NCBI GenBank assembly: GCA_028065135.1
Contig: JAPTWR010000014.1
Location: 1 to 6,878, forward strand
DNA: 6,878 bases
Source of the DNA: Acidithiobacillus sp.
GTDB taxonomy: Bacteria; Pseudomonadota; Gammaproteobacteria; Acidithiobacillales; Acidithiobacillaceae
Reading direction: 5' to 3'
In this document: positions 1 to 6,585 of the stretch, one piece after another
Layout: every line of letters begins with the position of its first letter
Position numbering within the stretch: position 1 is the stretch's first letter
Position numbers and translations under genes: made by a program
The notes under the pieces: model-generated
Told to the model about the DNA's origin: nothing
The model's database searches: none
The model's input: only the letters and a program-made list of their open reading frames with translations

Positions 1-2
1 TG

Positions 3-2591
3 CCGGAATCCTCGCTGATGGCAATCTGGACGCTGCCCAGCGCCCTACTGCCGCACGAAATCAAAGCACAAATCAAGGAACGGGATGCCGCACTCGACAC
101 CAAACCGGGTCCTTGGCAGATCCCCAATCTGGCCCTTCCGGCGCTTCCCGCGATACATCATGCCATGCTGGATGGACTGACGAGCAACCTGCGCAAGAGT
201 GGTCTAGCCCTGGACGTGCTGCCGGTTGAGGAGGCGGTGCGCGCCTGGCGGCGCAACATGGACCCGGACAATACCGATGATACGGTCTGGGATCAGAAAA
301 ATCGCCCACTACTCAATGACCGCACCCTGTATGGCGTCCCGACCATCAAGGAACAGATCATGCCCTACCGGGCGACGACGCGCAGCGGGGACGTAGTGGA
401 GTGTAACGGCCTTTTCACCAAAGTTCTGACGATGTCGTTCGGGCCCGCCCAGAAAGTGCGATTCGCGGATTTCGTGGAGATGATGTCCCGGCACCTCGAT
501 CTGCCGTGGTCCTATACCGTCACCATGGCGCCGTCCACAGGCAATTTTTATCAGGGATTGATGACCGGTGCGGTCGCAGCCATCCTGTCGATGACCAACA
601 AGGAAAACAACCTGATTACCGACGCCTCCAGTTTGGTGGAGGATCGCGCTCGCAAAGGCGATTATCTGTTGGATATGCGGGTCAACTTCTCCACCTGGGG
701 CAGATCCGAACAGGAGTGTTTGCGAAACGCGCGCCGCCTGGAACAGTCCATACGGTCATGGGGTTCCATCACCGTGGATGGCGTGGCCGGAGACCCTATT
801 CCTTATTGGCTCTCCATGATTCCAGGCCTGCGCACGGAAACGGCGGGGCGATTGCATACGCCGAATATGTCCGATGCGCTGCCGTTTCTGCCGATTGCCA
901 CCCCGGCGTCCCCGTGGGAGAGTGGCGCGTTGCTGCTCCGGTCCCCGGATGGCAAGCCCATGCCGGTGCGTATCGGCTCCTCCATCCAGAATGATTTCGT
1001 GATTGCCCTGGCCGCATCGCCGGGCTCCGGCAAGTCGGTACTGGTGGGCATGCTGCTCATGGCGCACTTGCTGGAAGGCGGCCACGACGAACTGTCACCA
1101 GCCGCCATCATCGACATTGGCTATTCTTCGCAGGGCAATGGCAAAAACCTCATCGACAGCTTGCCCGAGAAATATCGCCACCAGGTCAACTGCATGGTGC
1201 TGCGTCAGACGCGGGAACACGCGGTCAATCCCTTCGATATGGCCCTGGGCTACCGCTCGCCGCTCCCACAGCATCGCGCGCGGCTTCTGGAACTGCTGGT
1301 CATGCTTTGTACCCCGGTAGGCCTCACTGAGCCGCCAGAGGACCTTTACGAGACCATGGGGTACCTGCTGGACCTCGCCTATTTGCGGTACTCCGATATG
1401 AGCCATGACGGAGCGCCCAAACGGTGGTCGCAGGGGCAAAACCCCAATCCCGAGATCCAGGACTTTGTCACGAAGGGCATTGCCAGCGGGCGCTACAGCG
1501 ATGGTCGTCCCGCCTGGTGGACCATCGTCGATGACCTTTTTGATGCGGGGCGTCCTGATCTCGCGTCATCGGCCCAGCGTTACGCCATGCCGGTGGTGGG
1601 CGATTTGATCCAGTTCACCCGTGATCCGGAGGTGGCGGACCGGTTGGGGAAAATCGGTAAGGTGTCGGAAGCCTCAGAAGGCTTGCTGGACAAGATGGCG
1701 CGGTACCTGGAGTCCGCAGTGCAGGAGTATCCGATCCTGTCCAATGTGACGGTGCAGAACATGGGTGCGGCCCGCGTCAACATCCTCGACCTGGCTGAGG
1801 TAACGGCGGGTTCCGGCCCTGACGCGGCCAAGCGAACCTCCGTGATGTATCTCGCGGCGCGCTTCGCGGCCACTGGCCACTGGTATGTCAACCACGAGGA
1901 AGACCCGCAGCGTGCTCCGGAGCGGTATCAGGCCTACCACCTGGAACACATGAAGAAGATGTACGACCAGCCGAAGCTCGTGGTGTATGACGAGTTTCAC
2001 CGCACGGAGGGGGTAGAACCAGTACGGCGTGTGGTGGACCGGGATGGCCGCGAAGGTCGCAAATACAACATCCGCATGGTGCTCTCCAGCCAGCGACTGG
2101 CCGACTACGACCGGAAGTTTCTGGAGGAGAACTGCTCGACGAAATTCATCATGTCGGCACCGGACAATCCTGCTGACCTGATTGACCGCTTCCAGTTGTC
2201 TGAGGCGGAGGTGGAGATGTTGCCGCGGTTGCGAGGGCCTTCGTCCAAGGGGTCCAACATCCTCTGTCTGTGGACGACCAAAGCGGGCAAGTACCGCATG
2301 ATGCTGTCCGATCCGGTGCCGCTGGAGTGGTTGTGGGCGTTCTCGACCACGTCCGAAGATCGCACGCTCCTGAGCGAGCTGCAGAAGTACGTACCGCCGT
2401 CCACCGCCCGCAAGCTCGCGGCCTCCCGGTTCGGTATCTCTGCAAAAGAAGTCATTGAGCGCAGACGTTCGGAAGGAACCGCAGAGGGGGTCATCGAGAA
2501 GACCATAGCCAAAGAGCTCATTGACGCCTGGAACAGTGAGTGGGCGAAGGATACCGCCAAAAATTACTTTACCGAGAAGGAGACTGCGTAA
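3..2591 (+). CDS. icmB: IcmB/DotO/TraU-like type IVB secretion ATPase (5' partial)
   Basis: Probable cytoplasmic ATPase that energises a type IVB (Dot/Icm, IncI-Tra) conjugation channel, the functional counterpart of VirB4. The frame is open to the window's left edge. The first ATG is at 18 (857 residues), but the family is about 1,000 residues long, so I treat the 5' end as cut and 18 as an internal methionine or, less likely, the true start. Numbering from 18, a Walker A P-loop (SPGSGKS) lies near residues 334-340, with K339. A Walker B (LVVYDEFHR) gives D658-E659. A conserved VLSSQRLADYD stretch follows, with Q692, as in the sensor region of VirB4/IcmB ATPases. There is no signal peptide or membrane segment. 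The next ORF starts one base after the stop, so the two are probably co-transcribed. Part of the 690-720 region recurs in that ORF. I am confident of the ATPase class; the IcmB/TraU assignment rests on remembered family motifs and could not be checked by search. Confidence 0.85.
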   Translation, partial: PESSLMAIWTLPSALLPHEIKAQIKERDAALDTKPGPWQIPNLALPALPAIHHAMLDGLTSNLRKSGLALDVLPVEEAVRAWRRNMDPDNTDDTVWDQKNRPLLNDRTLYGVPTIKEQIMPYRATTRSGDVVECNGLFTKVLTMSFGPAQKVRFADFVEMMSRHLDLPWSYTVTMAPSTGNFYQGLMTGAVAAILSMTNKENNLITDASSLVEDRARKGDYLLDMRVNFSTWGRSEQECLRNARRLEQSIRSWGSITVDGVAGDPIPYWLSMIPGLRTETAGRLHTPNMSDALPFLPIATPASPWESGALLLRSPDGKPMPVRIGSSIQNDFVIALAASPGSGKSVLVGMLLMAHLLEGGHDELSPAAIIDIGYSSQGNGKNLIDSLPEKYRHQVNCMVLRQTREHAVNPFDMALGYRSPLPQHRARLLELLVMLCTPVGLTEPPEDLYETMGYLLDLAYLRYSDMSHDGAPKRWSQGQNPNPEIQDFVTKGIASGRYSDGRPAWWTIVDDLFDAGRPDLASSAQRYAMPVVGDLIQFTRDPEVADRLGKIGKVSEASEGLLDKMARYLESAVQEYPILSNVTVQNMGAARVNILDLAEVTAGSGPDAAKRTSVMYLAARFAATGHWYVNHEEDPQRAPERYQAYHLEHMKKMYDQPKLVVYDEFHRTEGVEPVRRVVDRDGREGRKYNIRMVLSSQRLADYDRKFLEENCSTKFIMSAPDNPADLIDRFQLSEAEVEMLPRLRGPSSKGSNILCLWTTKAGKYRMMLSDPVPLEWLWAFSTTSEDRTLLSELQKYVPPSTARKLAASRFGISAKEVIERRRSEGTAEGVIEKTIAKELIDAWNSEWAKDTAKNYFTEKETA
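2085..2174 (+). repeat. Parent copy of a duplicated icmB segment
   Basis: This 90-base stretch inside the ATPase gene encodes the SSQRLADYDR to DNPA region. By hand alignment without gaps, 67 of 90 bases and 21 of 30 residues match 2809-2898. The matches keep codon phase, so both copies were selected as protein at some time. Confidence 0.8.
2577..2582 (+). promoter_or_regulatory. Ribosome binding site for the 2593 start
   Basis: AAGGAG lies 10 bases before the ATG at 2593, inside the last codons of the upstream ATPase gene. It supports 2593 rather than the earlier in-frame start at 2521, which would overlap the ATPase by 71 bases and has no comparable site. The arrangement suggests translational coupling. 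Confidence 0.7.
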
Positions 2592-2592
2592 A

Positions 2593-4116
2593 ATGAATGT
2601 GACCCATCGTATAAGTGCGGCAATAGAGAGCACGACAACGCTGCGCGTGATGATCCCTGCGTGCGTTATCGGCCTTCCGGTAGGCTATCTGGGCTTTGGG
2701 TCGATGGGGATGTTTGTGGTAGTGTCGGTACTTGGCGTGGTGACGCTGGCAGGTGTGCTGTGGACGGCGTTTGCACCGAGTGATCCGAGCGATCCGCAAA
2801 GGTTGCTGTCGTCAACACGGCTGGCCGACTACGACCGGGAGTTTTTGGATGGGGACTGTTCCACGAAACACATCCTGTCGGCACAGGATAATACCGCCGG
2901 TTTTGGGAGCAGCGAGACCGCCCAGGATTACGAGAAAGCGAGGTTATTGGGTAGGTTCCTGCACCCATCGGCCATGCGCATGTCTGATAACTCCATAGCG
3001 GCAGCCGTGCCGCGTTCCATGCAATCGTTTCTCCTCCTGGAGCCGGGAGAATGGCGAGATCTCTTTTCCAGTCGTCACCATCCCCACCTTTTCCAGCGCG
3101 AACGGGCGCGTTTCATCCTCTCCCGTGTCCGTATCATTGCCGCCCTACTGGCTATTCTCGCCCCATTCCGACTCGCTGTAGATGATCTGCTGCTCTCCCA
3201 TCATCTTTTCATCTTTCTTGATAGCGGACGGATCGTCGTGGCGGTGGCATTTGTCGTACTAGCTTTTTTTTGCAGGTGCAGTCCAACACCGCGGCACGCC
3301 CGGTTGGCTATGGTCATGCTCTTTTTGATTCCCGCACTCTTCTTTCTCTTTGCACACGTGTTACTCGCCCATGACCGGCTTAATGGCGTGGCGGAGTACT
3401 TCGACAAGTATACTTACCTAACCTTTATACTCATGGCAAGTATAGGGGTATTTCCTATGGTCCTACTGGAAACCCTGGCTTTCACCCTTTCGCTTCTTGC
3501 GGTTTTTGCACTTCCCTTATGGTTGCGGGAGGATTCTCGAATTCTACCGGAACTCATTGATCTGGCGCTGGTAGCCAGTGTTGCCGCCCTGGCCTCCATG
3601 AGCCAACTTCAAAGCATGAAAAGACTCTTCGTGCAATCTTCTACGGACCCCCTGACCGGGTTGTTTAACCGACGCGCTGGCGAAGATCTATTAGCCCTGC
3701 TGTTTGCTCAGGCAGAACGTCACCCTCACTCGCTCTCTATCGCCATGCTGGACGTGGATAACTTCAAGGGCGTCAATGACAACTGGGGACACGAGACAGG
3801 GGATCGGGTACTTCAGGAAATTGCACAACTGCTGCAATCCGGGGTACGGATGGGGGATGCCGTGATACGGTGGGGCGGTGAAGAGTTCGTGGTAGTGATG
3901 CCCTATGCGAATTCCGGACAGGCCCAGGCGCGCCTGCAGGTCATCCTTGACGGGCACACCGTGCAGAAGCCGGACGGGCAACCCATAAGGATGAGCGGGG
4001 GCATTGCCGAATTACAAGCCGAAAGTGGCAAAAACTGGAGCGACCTAGTCAAGCTGGCCGACAACCGTATGTACCAGGTCAAAAGCAACGGGAAGGGCCG
4101 AATCATCACGGAATAG
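2593..4116 (+). CDS. Chimeric membrane-bound GGDEF diguanylate cyclase
   Basis: A 507-residue protein predicted to make c-di-GMP from two GTP at the inner membrane. Residues 1-60 form a small two-helix membrane segment. Residues 73-102 repeat part of the upstream ATPase. From about residue 143 it reads like a normal cyclase: a charged amphipathic stretch, then about five or six hydrophobic helices (near 181-200, 214-227, 238-259, 275-312, 321-338), then a GGDEF domain from 350 to the end. That domain has STDPLTGLFNRR at its start, the DVDNFKGVND and GHETGD motifs, the active-site GGEEF at 428-432 and an RMGD inhibitory I-site at 419-422. Catalysis and product inhibition therefore look intact. 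The native cyclase start was probably an internal ATG (2974 or 3019), but neither has a clear ribosome binding site, whereas 2593 does. Whether the full chimera is made is uncertain; the GGDEF call is secure. Confidence 0.88.
   Translation: MNVTHRISAAIESTTTLRVMIPACVIGLPVGYLGFGSMGMFVVVSVLGVVTLAGVLWTAFAPSDPSDPQRLLSSTRLADYDREFLDGDCSTKHILSAQDNTAGFGSSETAQDYEKARLLGRFLHPSAMRMSDNSIAAAVPRSMQSFLLLEPGEWRDLFSSRHHPHLFQRERARFILSRVRIIAALLAILAPFRLAVDDLLLSHHLFIFLDSGRIVVAVAFVVLAFFCRCSPTPRHARLAMVMLFLIPALFFLFAHVLLAHDRLNGVAEYFDKYTYLTFILMASIGVFPMVLLETLAFTLSLLAVFALPLWLREDSRILPELIDLALVASVAALASMSQLQSMKRLFVQSSTDPLTGLFNRRAGEDLLALLFAQAERHPHSLSIAMLDVDNFKGVNDNWGHETGDRVLQEIAQLLQSGVRMGDAVIRWGGEEFVVVMPYANSGQAQARLQVILDGHTVQKPDGQPIRMSGGIAELQAESGKNWSDLVKLADNRMYQVKSNGKGRIITE
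2809..2898 (+). repeat. icmB relic embedded in the cyclase ORF
   Basis: Second copy, encoding SSTRLADYDR to DNTA as residues 73-102 of the chimeric ORF. Ten codons contain an 18-base identical run (CTG GCC GAC TAC GAC CGG), and the rest differ mainly by substitutions. About 26% divergence is too much for a fresh tandem duplication. The copy more likely came from a related element's icmB, or is an old duplication. Similarity fades just outside these limits on both sides. The Walker motifs are absent, so this is a fragment with no ATPase function. Confidence 0.8.
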
Positions 4117-4562
4117 CGATCTGCATGCGCCAAGGCGCTGAGTATCATCAAGAGCGTGGTCAGAGAGCGGCTACCACTCCCTGGAAGATGATTTGCATTC
4201 TCCGCACGGCAGATCCACCACGACATGACACAGCTAATACGTCGGCGTCATCCCGGTTTTCCTTCTGAACAGGGGCATCAATGTTGTTCGAGTGGGTACA
4301 ACCCTTTGAAGGCCCTCCATCTGAGGTCAACTACGGAGTGGATTTGCGACTGCTTGCAGAGATACTCAACACCGTCGAGGGTACAGTCATACACAAATTG
4401 CCTGGAGAAGCGGATTAGGCCGGTGTGGGGCGAATACACAAATGGGGGCAGAATGATCTACGATTCGGCTAGTGGGTCATACACAGGAAATTACGAATCC
4501 CCCTTTTCGTCTTCATCAATTGCCGCACCAGATGAAGGCCCTTTACTGGAACCGCATGGAAA
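4117..4562. other. Accessory stretch without a convincing long gene
   Basis: About 450 bases between the cyclase stop and the first antitoxin-like remnant. The longest frame here (126 codons starting at 4225) has an unconvincing composition rich in cysteine, serine and arginine and overlaps the antitoxin-like frame at its end, so I do not call it. A 45-codon ORF at 4281 is listed separately. A short GCGCC/GGCGC inverted repeat at 4127-4138, just after the cyclase stop, has no T-run and too small a loop to be a good terminator. I see no tRNA, insertion-sequence ends or array. Confidence 0.5.
4281..4418 (+). CDS. Possible small acidic protein, unrecognised
   Basis: ATG at 4281 preceded by AGGGG at 4271-4275 and ending in TAG at 4416-4418: 45 residues. 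It begins MLFEWVQPFEG and contains DLRLLAEILN, which would form a helix. The composition is protein-like (hydrophobic and acidic residues, few cysteines), better than the overlapping longer frame. I do not recognise a family. It could be a genuine small gene, the N-terminus of a longer gene cut by recombination, or chance. Confidence 0.3.
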   Translation: MLFEWVQPFEGPPSEVNYGVDLRLLAEILNTVEGTVIHKLPGEAD

Positions 4563-4661
4563 ATGCTGGAGAATGCCATGGTCCCCGACTTGCCGGATGC
4601 CGTAATCATCAAGCTTCGCTTGTACGCCTCTGGAGAACTGAGCGTATCGCGCGCGGCCTAG
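4563..4661 (+). pseudogene. UPF0175-like antitoxin remnant ending at an amber stop
   Basis: From the ATG at 4563 the frame reads through LPDAVI and then IKLRLYASGELSVSRAA before TAG at 4659-4661. The LYASGELSVSRAA part resembles the conserved core of UPF0175-type antitoxins, in which a growing helix and an SxGRAAELAG-like element form the DNA-binding part. Those proteins normally have about 20 more residues between the LPD element and this core and continue beyond AA, so this copy looks both internally deleted and prematurely stopped. The same frame stays open for another 54 codons after the TAG. The family assignment comes from pattern memory and is tentative. Confidence 0.35.
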
Positions 4662-4826
4662 GAGATACAGTCTTTAGGGTTGCCAGGATTTCAAGACACG
4701 GCGGCAGTCGATGAAATTCGTTGGGGTATTGAGACAGGCATCGGCGGGCCATGGCCAAGCGAAGAGGAAGCCATCGCACAGGTGCGTAAAGCCGCAGAAC
4801 GCCAAAGAACTACGCGGAAAGGTTAG
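4662..4826 (+). pseudogene. ParD-like antitoxin C-terminal remnant
   Basis: In the same frame as the preceding remnant, from just after the TAG to a TAG at 4824-4826. The segment AAVDEIRWGIETGIGG followed by PWPSEEEAIAQVRKAAERQR resembles the C-terminal tail of ParD/CC2985-type antitoxins, which wraps the ParE toxin. No ribbon-helix-helix N-terminus or start codon is visible, and no ParE/RelE-like toxin follows. It could equally be the continuation of one antitoxin gene broken by the amber codon. Confidence 0.3.
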
Positions 4827-4938
4827 ACACAGCCATGAGGGTGAGTGGTGAGTTCCGGCGATCACCAAGCTGCAAGGGACTTTTGATGAATTTCGTGCAA
4901 AATTGTTATGCGTGTGGGTGCAGAGGGGATCGGCAAAA

Positions 4939-5342
4939 ATGGAACGAGCAATATCATCTTTCGATAATGTATCGAGTCATGGCGATCATGCAACTTACGC
5001 CCAATATATCCTGGCGAGTGATGACGCTTTGCGAGATTGCGTCCTACTGATTAGGGACCGTACCCCATTACGCCAATGGCCGACAAGGTTACGTTTGGCT
5101 ATGAACCTAGCGCTGCGGCAGTCCTGCGATGATACCGATATGCGCCAAACCGAGTCAGCGCATGTAGAGCTAACGATCTGTTGCGTTTTTTACTGCGATG
5201 GAAGGTTATAACCCAAGATGAAATAGAATCTATTTTGTCAGACACCCTCCTGACCACCTCTGATGAGGGTATGGTTATGGCGCAATATGACATGGATAGA
5301 CTGCTGGCTGACTTGCTTTCGTCAGTCGTTAAATGGCGATAA
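4939..5342 (+). pseudogene. Helical partner gene of the nucleotidyltransferase, frameshifted
   Basis: ATG at 4939 with AGAGGGG at 4922-4928 reads in one frame to a stop at 5211, but protein-like sequence leaves that frame near 5150-5170. It continues in another frame as RANDLLRFLLRWKVITQDEI and onward to TAA at 5340-5342. Joining the frames (a one-base deletion would do it) gives about 134 mostly helical residues. The end overlaps or abuts the nucleotidyltransferase start, a typical two-gene operon junction. I do not recognise the family. By position it could be the antitoxin or regulatory partner of the nucleotidyltransferase. As sequenced, only a truncated product ending at 5211 could be made. 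The frame is also open upstream from 4852 (VPAITKLQGTFDEFRAKLL), which may be the tail of another lost gene. Confidence 0.5.
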
Positions 5343-5344
5343 AG

Positions 5345-5677
5345 ATGAGCGATGACCACCGTGATATCGTCAATTGGGCGGACACTTCCAGGATTGTTGT
5401 TGAACTCATTGAGCGCCATGATGATTTGAAGGGCCGCCGTGGCGGTCAAATCGTGCTTGTTGGCGGGAGTGCAATGCTTGCGCATAGCATGCGTATTTCT
5501 TCCGGCGACATAGATATATATTCCCCGGATCTCGATCCGGATATCGTTATGGATATAGAGGACGAATACAAGAAAAAACTAGGGGATGACTTTCGGATAG
5601 ACGCCACACCCGTGGAAAATTTGTGGGGCAATCTCATGATCAGGGATATTGCTGCCAAGTCTCCAAGACATGAATGA
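5345..5677 (+). CDS. AbiEii/DUF6036-like nucleotidyltransferase, N-terminal part
   Basis: Encodes 110 residues from the ATG at 5345; an ATG at 5333 overlapping the previous gene's stop is the alternative start. VLVGGSAMLAHS followed about ten residues later by GDIDIYS forms the GGS...DxD nucleotidyltransferase signature, with both metal-binding aspartates present. FRIDATPVENLWG matches the third strand region of DUF6036/AbiEii-type proteins. Such enzymes act as toxins in toxin-antitoxin or abortive-infection systems by transferring nucleotides to an RNA or protein target. The family is normally about 180-220 residues long, with a helical C-terminus. Here the frame ends early at TGA 5675-5677, and the missing half appears in the next frame. 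The base composition is visibly more AT-rich than the secretion genes, which suggests separate acquisition. Confidence 0.6.
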   Translation: MSDDHRDIVNWADTSRIVVELIERHDDLKGRRGGQIVLVGGSAMLAHSMRISSGDIDIYSPDLDPDIVMDIEDEYKKKLGDDFRIDATPVENLWGNLMIRDIAAKSPRHE

Positions 5678-6302
5678 CTTGGTTGGTATTTCCCAGAAAA
5701 CAGACGCTTTGAAATTGTCTGCTCGATTTAATGAGATGGTGAAGTGGCATGGGATACCGGATTCGGTTATTGGTTACGCAGACCGTTTTGTTGAGTCGGC
5801 GAAAAAACTTTATGGAGCCGACCCCGTAGAAGTAATCACAATGATAGAATCATCGTTGCCGAAACGCGTCACATCCATGCTCATGGAAAGCTGGGGTGAT
5901 CAGGAAATCACCGTGCAGGATAAGGATGTGGGCCAGCATACAGGTGCCTTGTGCAATGCGCGGGAGGCCGTACTGGCCACCAACCAGGCAATTACCAAAT
6001 TGCAAAGTCATATTGAGTTCGTGCGGAAGGACAAGACGTTCCCGGTTGATGTTCCCCAAAATCCCGCAGATCGGGATACACGCACGCAGAGGGTGCTGGA
6101 GGTGCTGGACGAGTGGGTGCAGAAAATGGGTGTGCAAAACTGGAAAAGACCTGCGCGGTCATTACCGACCTGCCGGAAGCCGAGCGGTTGCCGACCCTGC
6201 TATCCTTACGCAAGCGCATGTCGGATGTTCATGGCAATCTTGGCACGCTGCCCTCTCCGCAGGGGAGTGGTACGATTGCGGACAAGGCCGTTCAATACAT
6301 AA
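5649..6302 (+). pseudogene. Continuation of the nucleotidyltransferase region, frameshifted at both ends
   Basis: This frame overlaps the end of the nucleotidyltransferase ORF; an ATG at 5670 overlaps its TGA (ATGAATGA). DALKLSARFNEMVKWHG and GYADRFVESAKKLYG look like the helical C-terminal half expected for the truncated enzyme. Removing one base near 5665 (CCAAGAC to CCAGAC) would join them. From about 5880 the DNA becomes more GC-rich and the protein a long helical stretch of unknown family, reaching DEWVQKMG near 6130. The TGTG at 6131-6134 then shifts the frame, and the residues up to 6302 (rich in Arg, Cys and Pro) look like out-of-frame reading. An alternative is that 5670 starts a real, translationally coupled second gene. 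Confidence 0.45.
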
Positions 6303-6403
6303 AGAGCATCGCCGCTGCGACCAACGCCACCTACGATGCCTTGCCGAAAGTATCTCCGCCTAGAGCGGCCACCTCAGTAATTGTTAAAAAACCGGGCCAA
6401 TAG
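6113..6403 (+). pseudogene. C-terminal fragment of the same broken gene
   Basis: Protein-like sequence resumes in this frame at about 6135: AKLEKTCAVITDLPEAERLP, then a helical stretch through KAVQYIKSIAAATNATYDAL, to TAG at 6401-6403. Losing one TG from TGTG at 6131-6134 would fuse it to the upstream frame as ...QKMG-AKLEKT..., so a dinucleotide slippage is the simplest explanation. With both repairs the reading from 5345 to 6403 would be about 351 residues. I do not recognise the tail. It may be the end of an element gene to which the nucleotidyltransferase relic has become joined. Confidence 0.45.
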
Positions 6404-6414
6404 GCCAAGGCAAT

Positions 6415-6430
6415 GCCCCCCGAGCGGGGC
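6415..6430 (+). other. Small GC hairpin after the broken gene
   Basis: GCCCC and GGGGC pair across a six-base loop, twelve bases after the TAG at 6401-6403. No T-run follows, so it would be at most a weak pause or an mRNA 3'-end protector. The strong terminator lies 43 bases further on. Confidence 0.3.
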
Positions 6431-6472
6431 AGAATGTCGGCGCTATCCCGGGCGTTCCTGGCGGGGAAACTG

Positions 6473-6496
6473 GGCCACGATTCGTCGTGGCCTTTT
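6473..6496 (+). terminator. Rho-independent terminator with TTCG tetraloop
   Basis: GGCCACGA and TCGTGGCC form a perfect eight-pair stem around TTCG, an unusually stable tetraloop in RNA, followed directly by TTTT. It ends transcription entering from the accessory region and insulates the gene starting at 6586. The inverted symmetry means it could act on the other strand too, but the T-run favours the plus strand. Confidence 0.8.
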
Positions 6497-6585
6497 CCGT
6501 TATAGGCAGCCCATTTCTCCAGAACGAAGATAAACGCTTTTCAGAGGCATAAACAAAGGGTGTACCACAAATATTGAGGGCACCC

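Noticed and set aside
1674..2633. Long minus-strand ORF of 319 codons opposite the ATPase gene
   Set aside because: It mirrors the well-supported ATPase frame in GC-rich DNA, its product is rich in Arg, His and Leu without motifs, and it has no ribosome binding site.
3264..3272. Run of eight T's inside the cyclase gene, considered as a frameshift site
   Set aside because: The frame is continuous across it and the membrane helix it encodes continues normally.
4127..4138. GCGCC/GGCGC inverted repeat just after the cyclase stop, considered as a terminator
   Set aside because: The stem is very short, the loop is too small and no T-run follows.
4225..4605. 126-codon plus-strand ORF
   Set aside because: Its composition is poor in ordinary protein features, and it overlaps both the better 45-codon ORF and the antitoxin-like frame. 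No motif or convincing start was found.
4883..4912. Possible promoter: TTGATG, 18-base spacer, TATGCG upstream of the 4939 start
   Set aside because: Both boxes match the consensus only partly, and such matches are common in an AT-richer stretch. Position alone is not enough.
5670..6137. HEPN toxin partner of a minimal nucleotidyltransferase (MNT-HEPN module)
   Set aside because: The short nucleotidyltransferase and overlapping ATGAATGA suggested it. However, I see no Rx4-6H motif in the helical part, and the GGS...DxD and VENLWG motifs fit AbiEii/DUF6036-type enzymes better.
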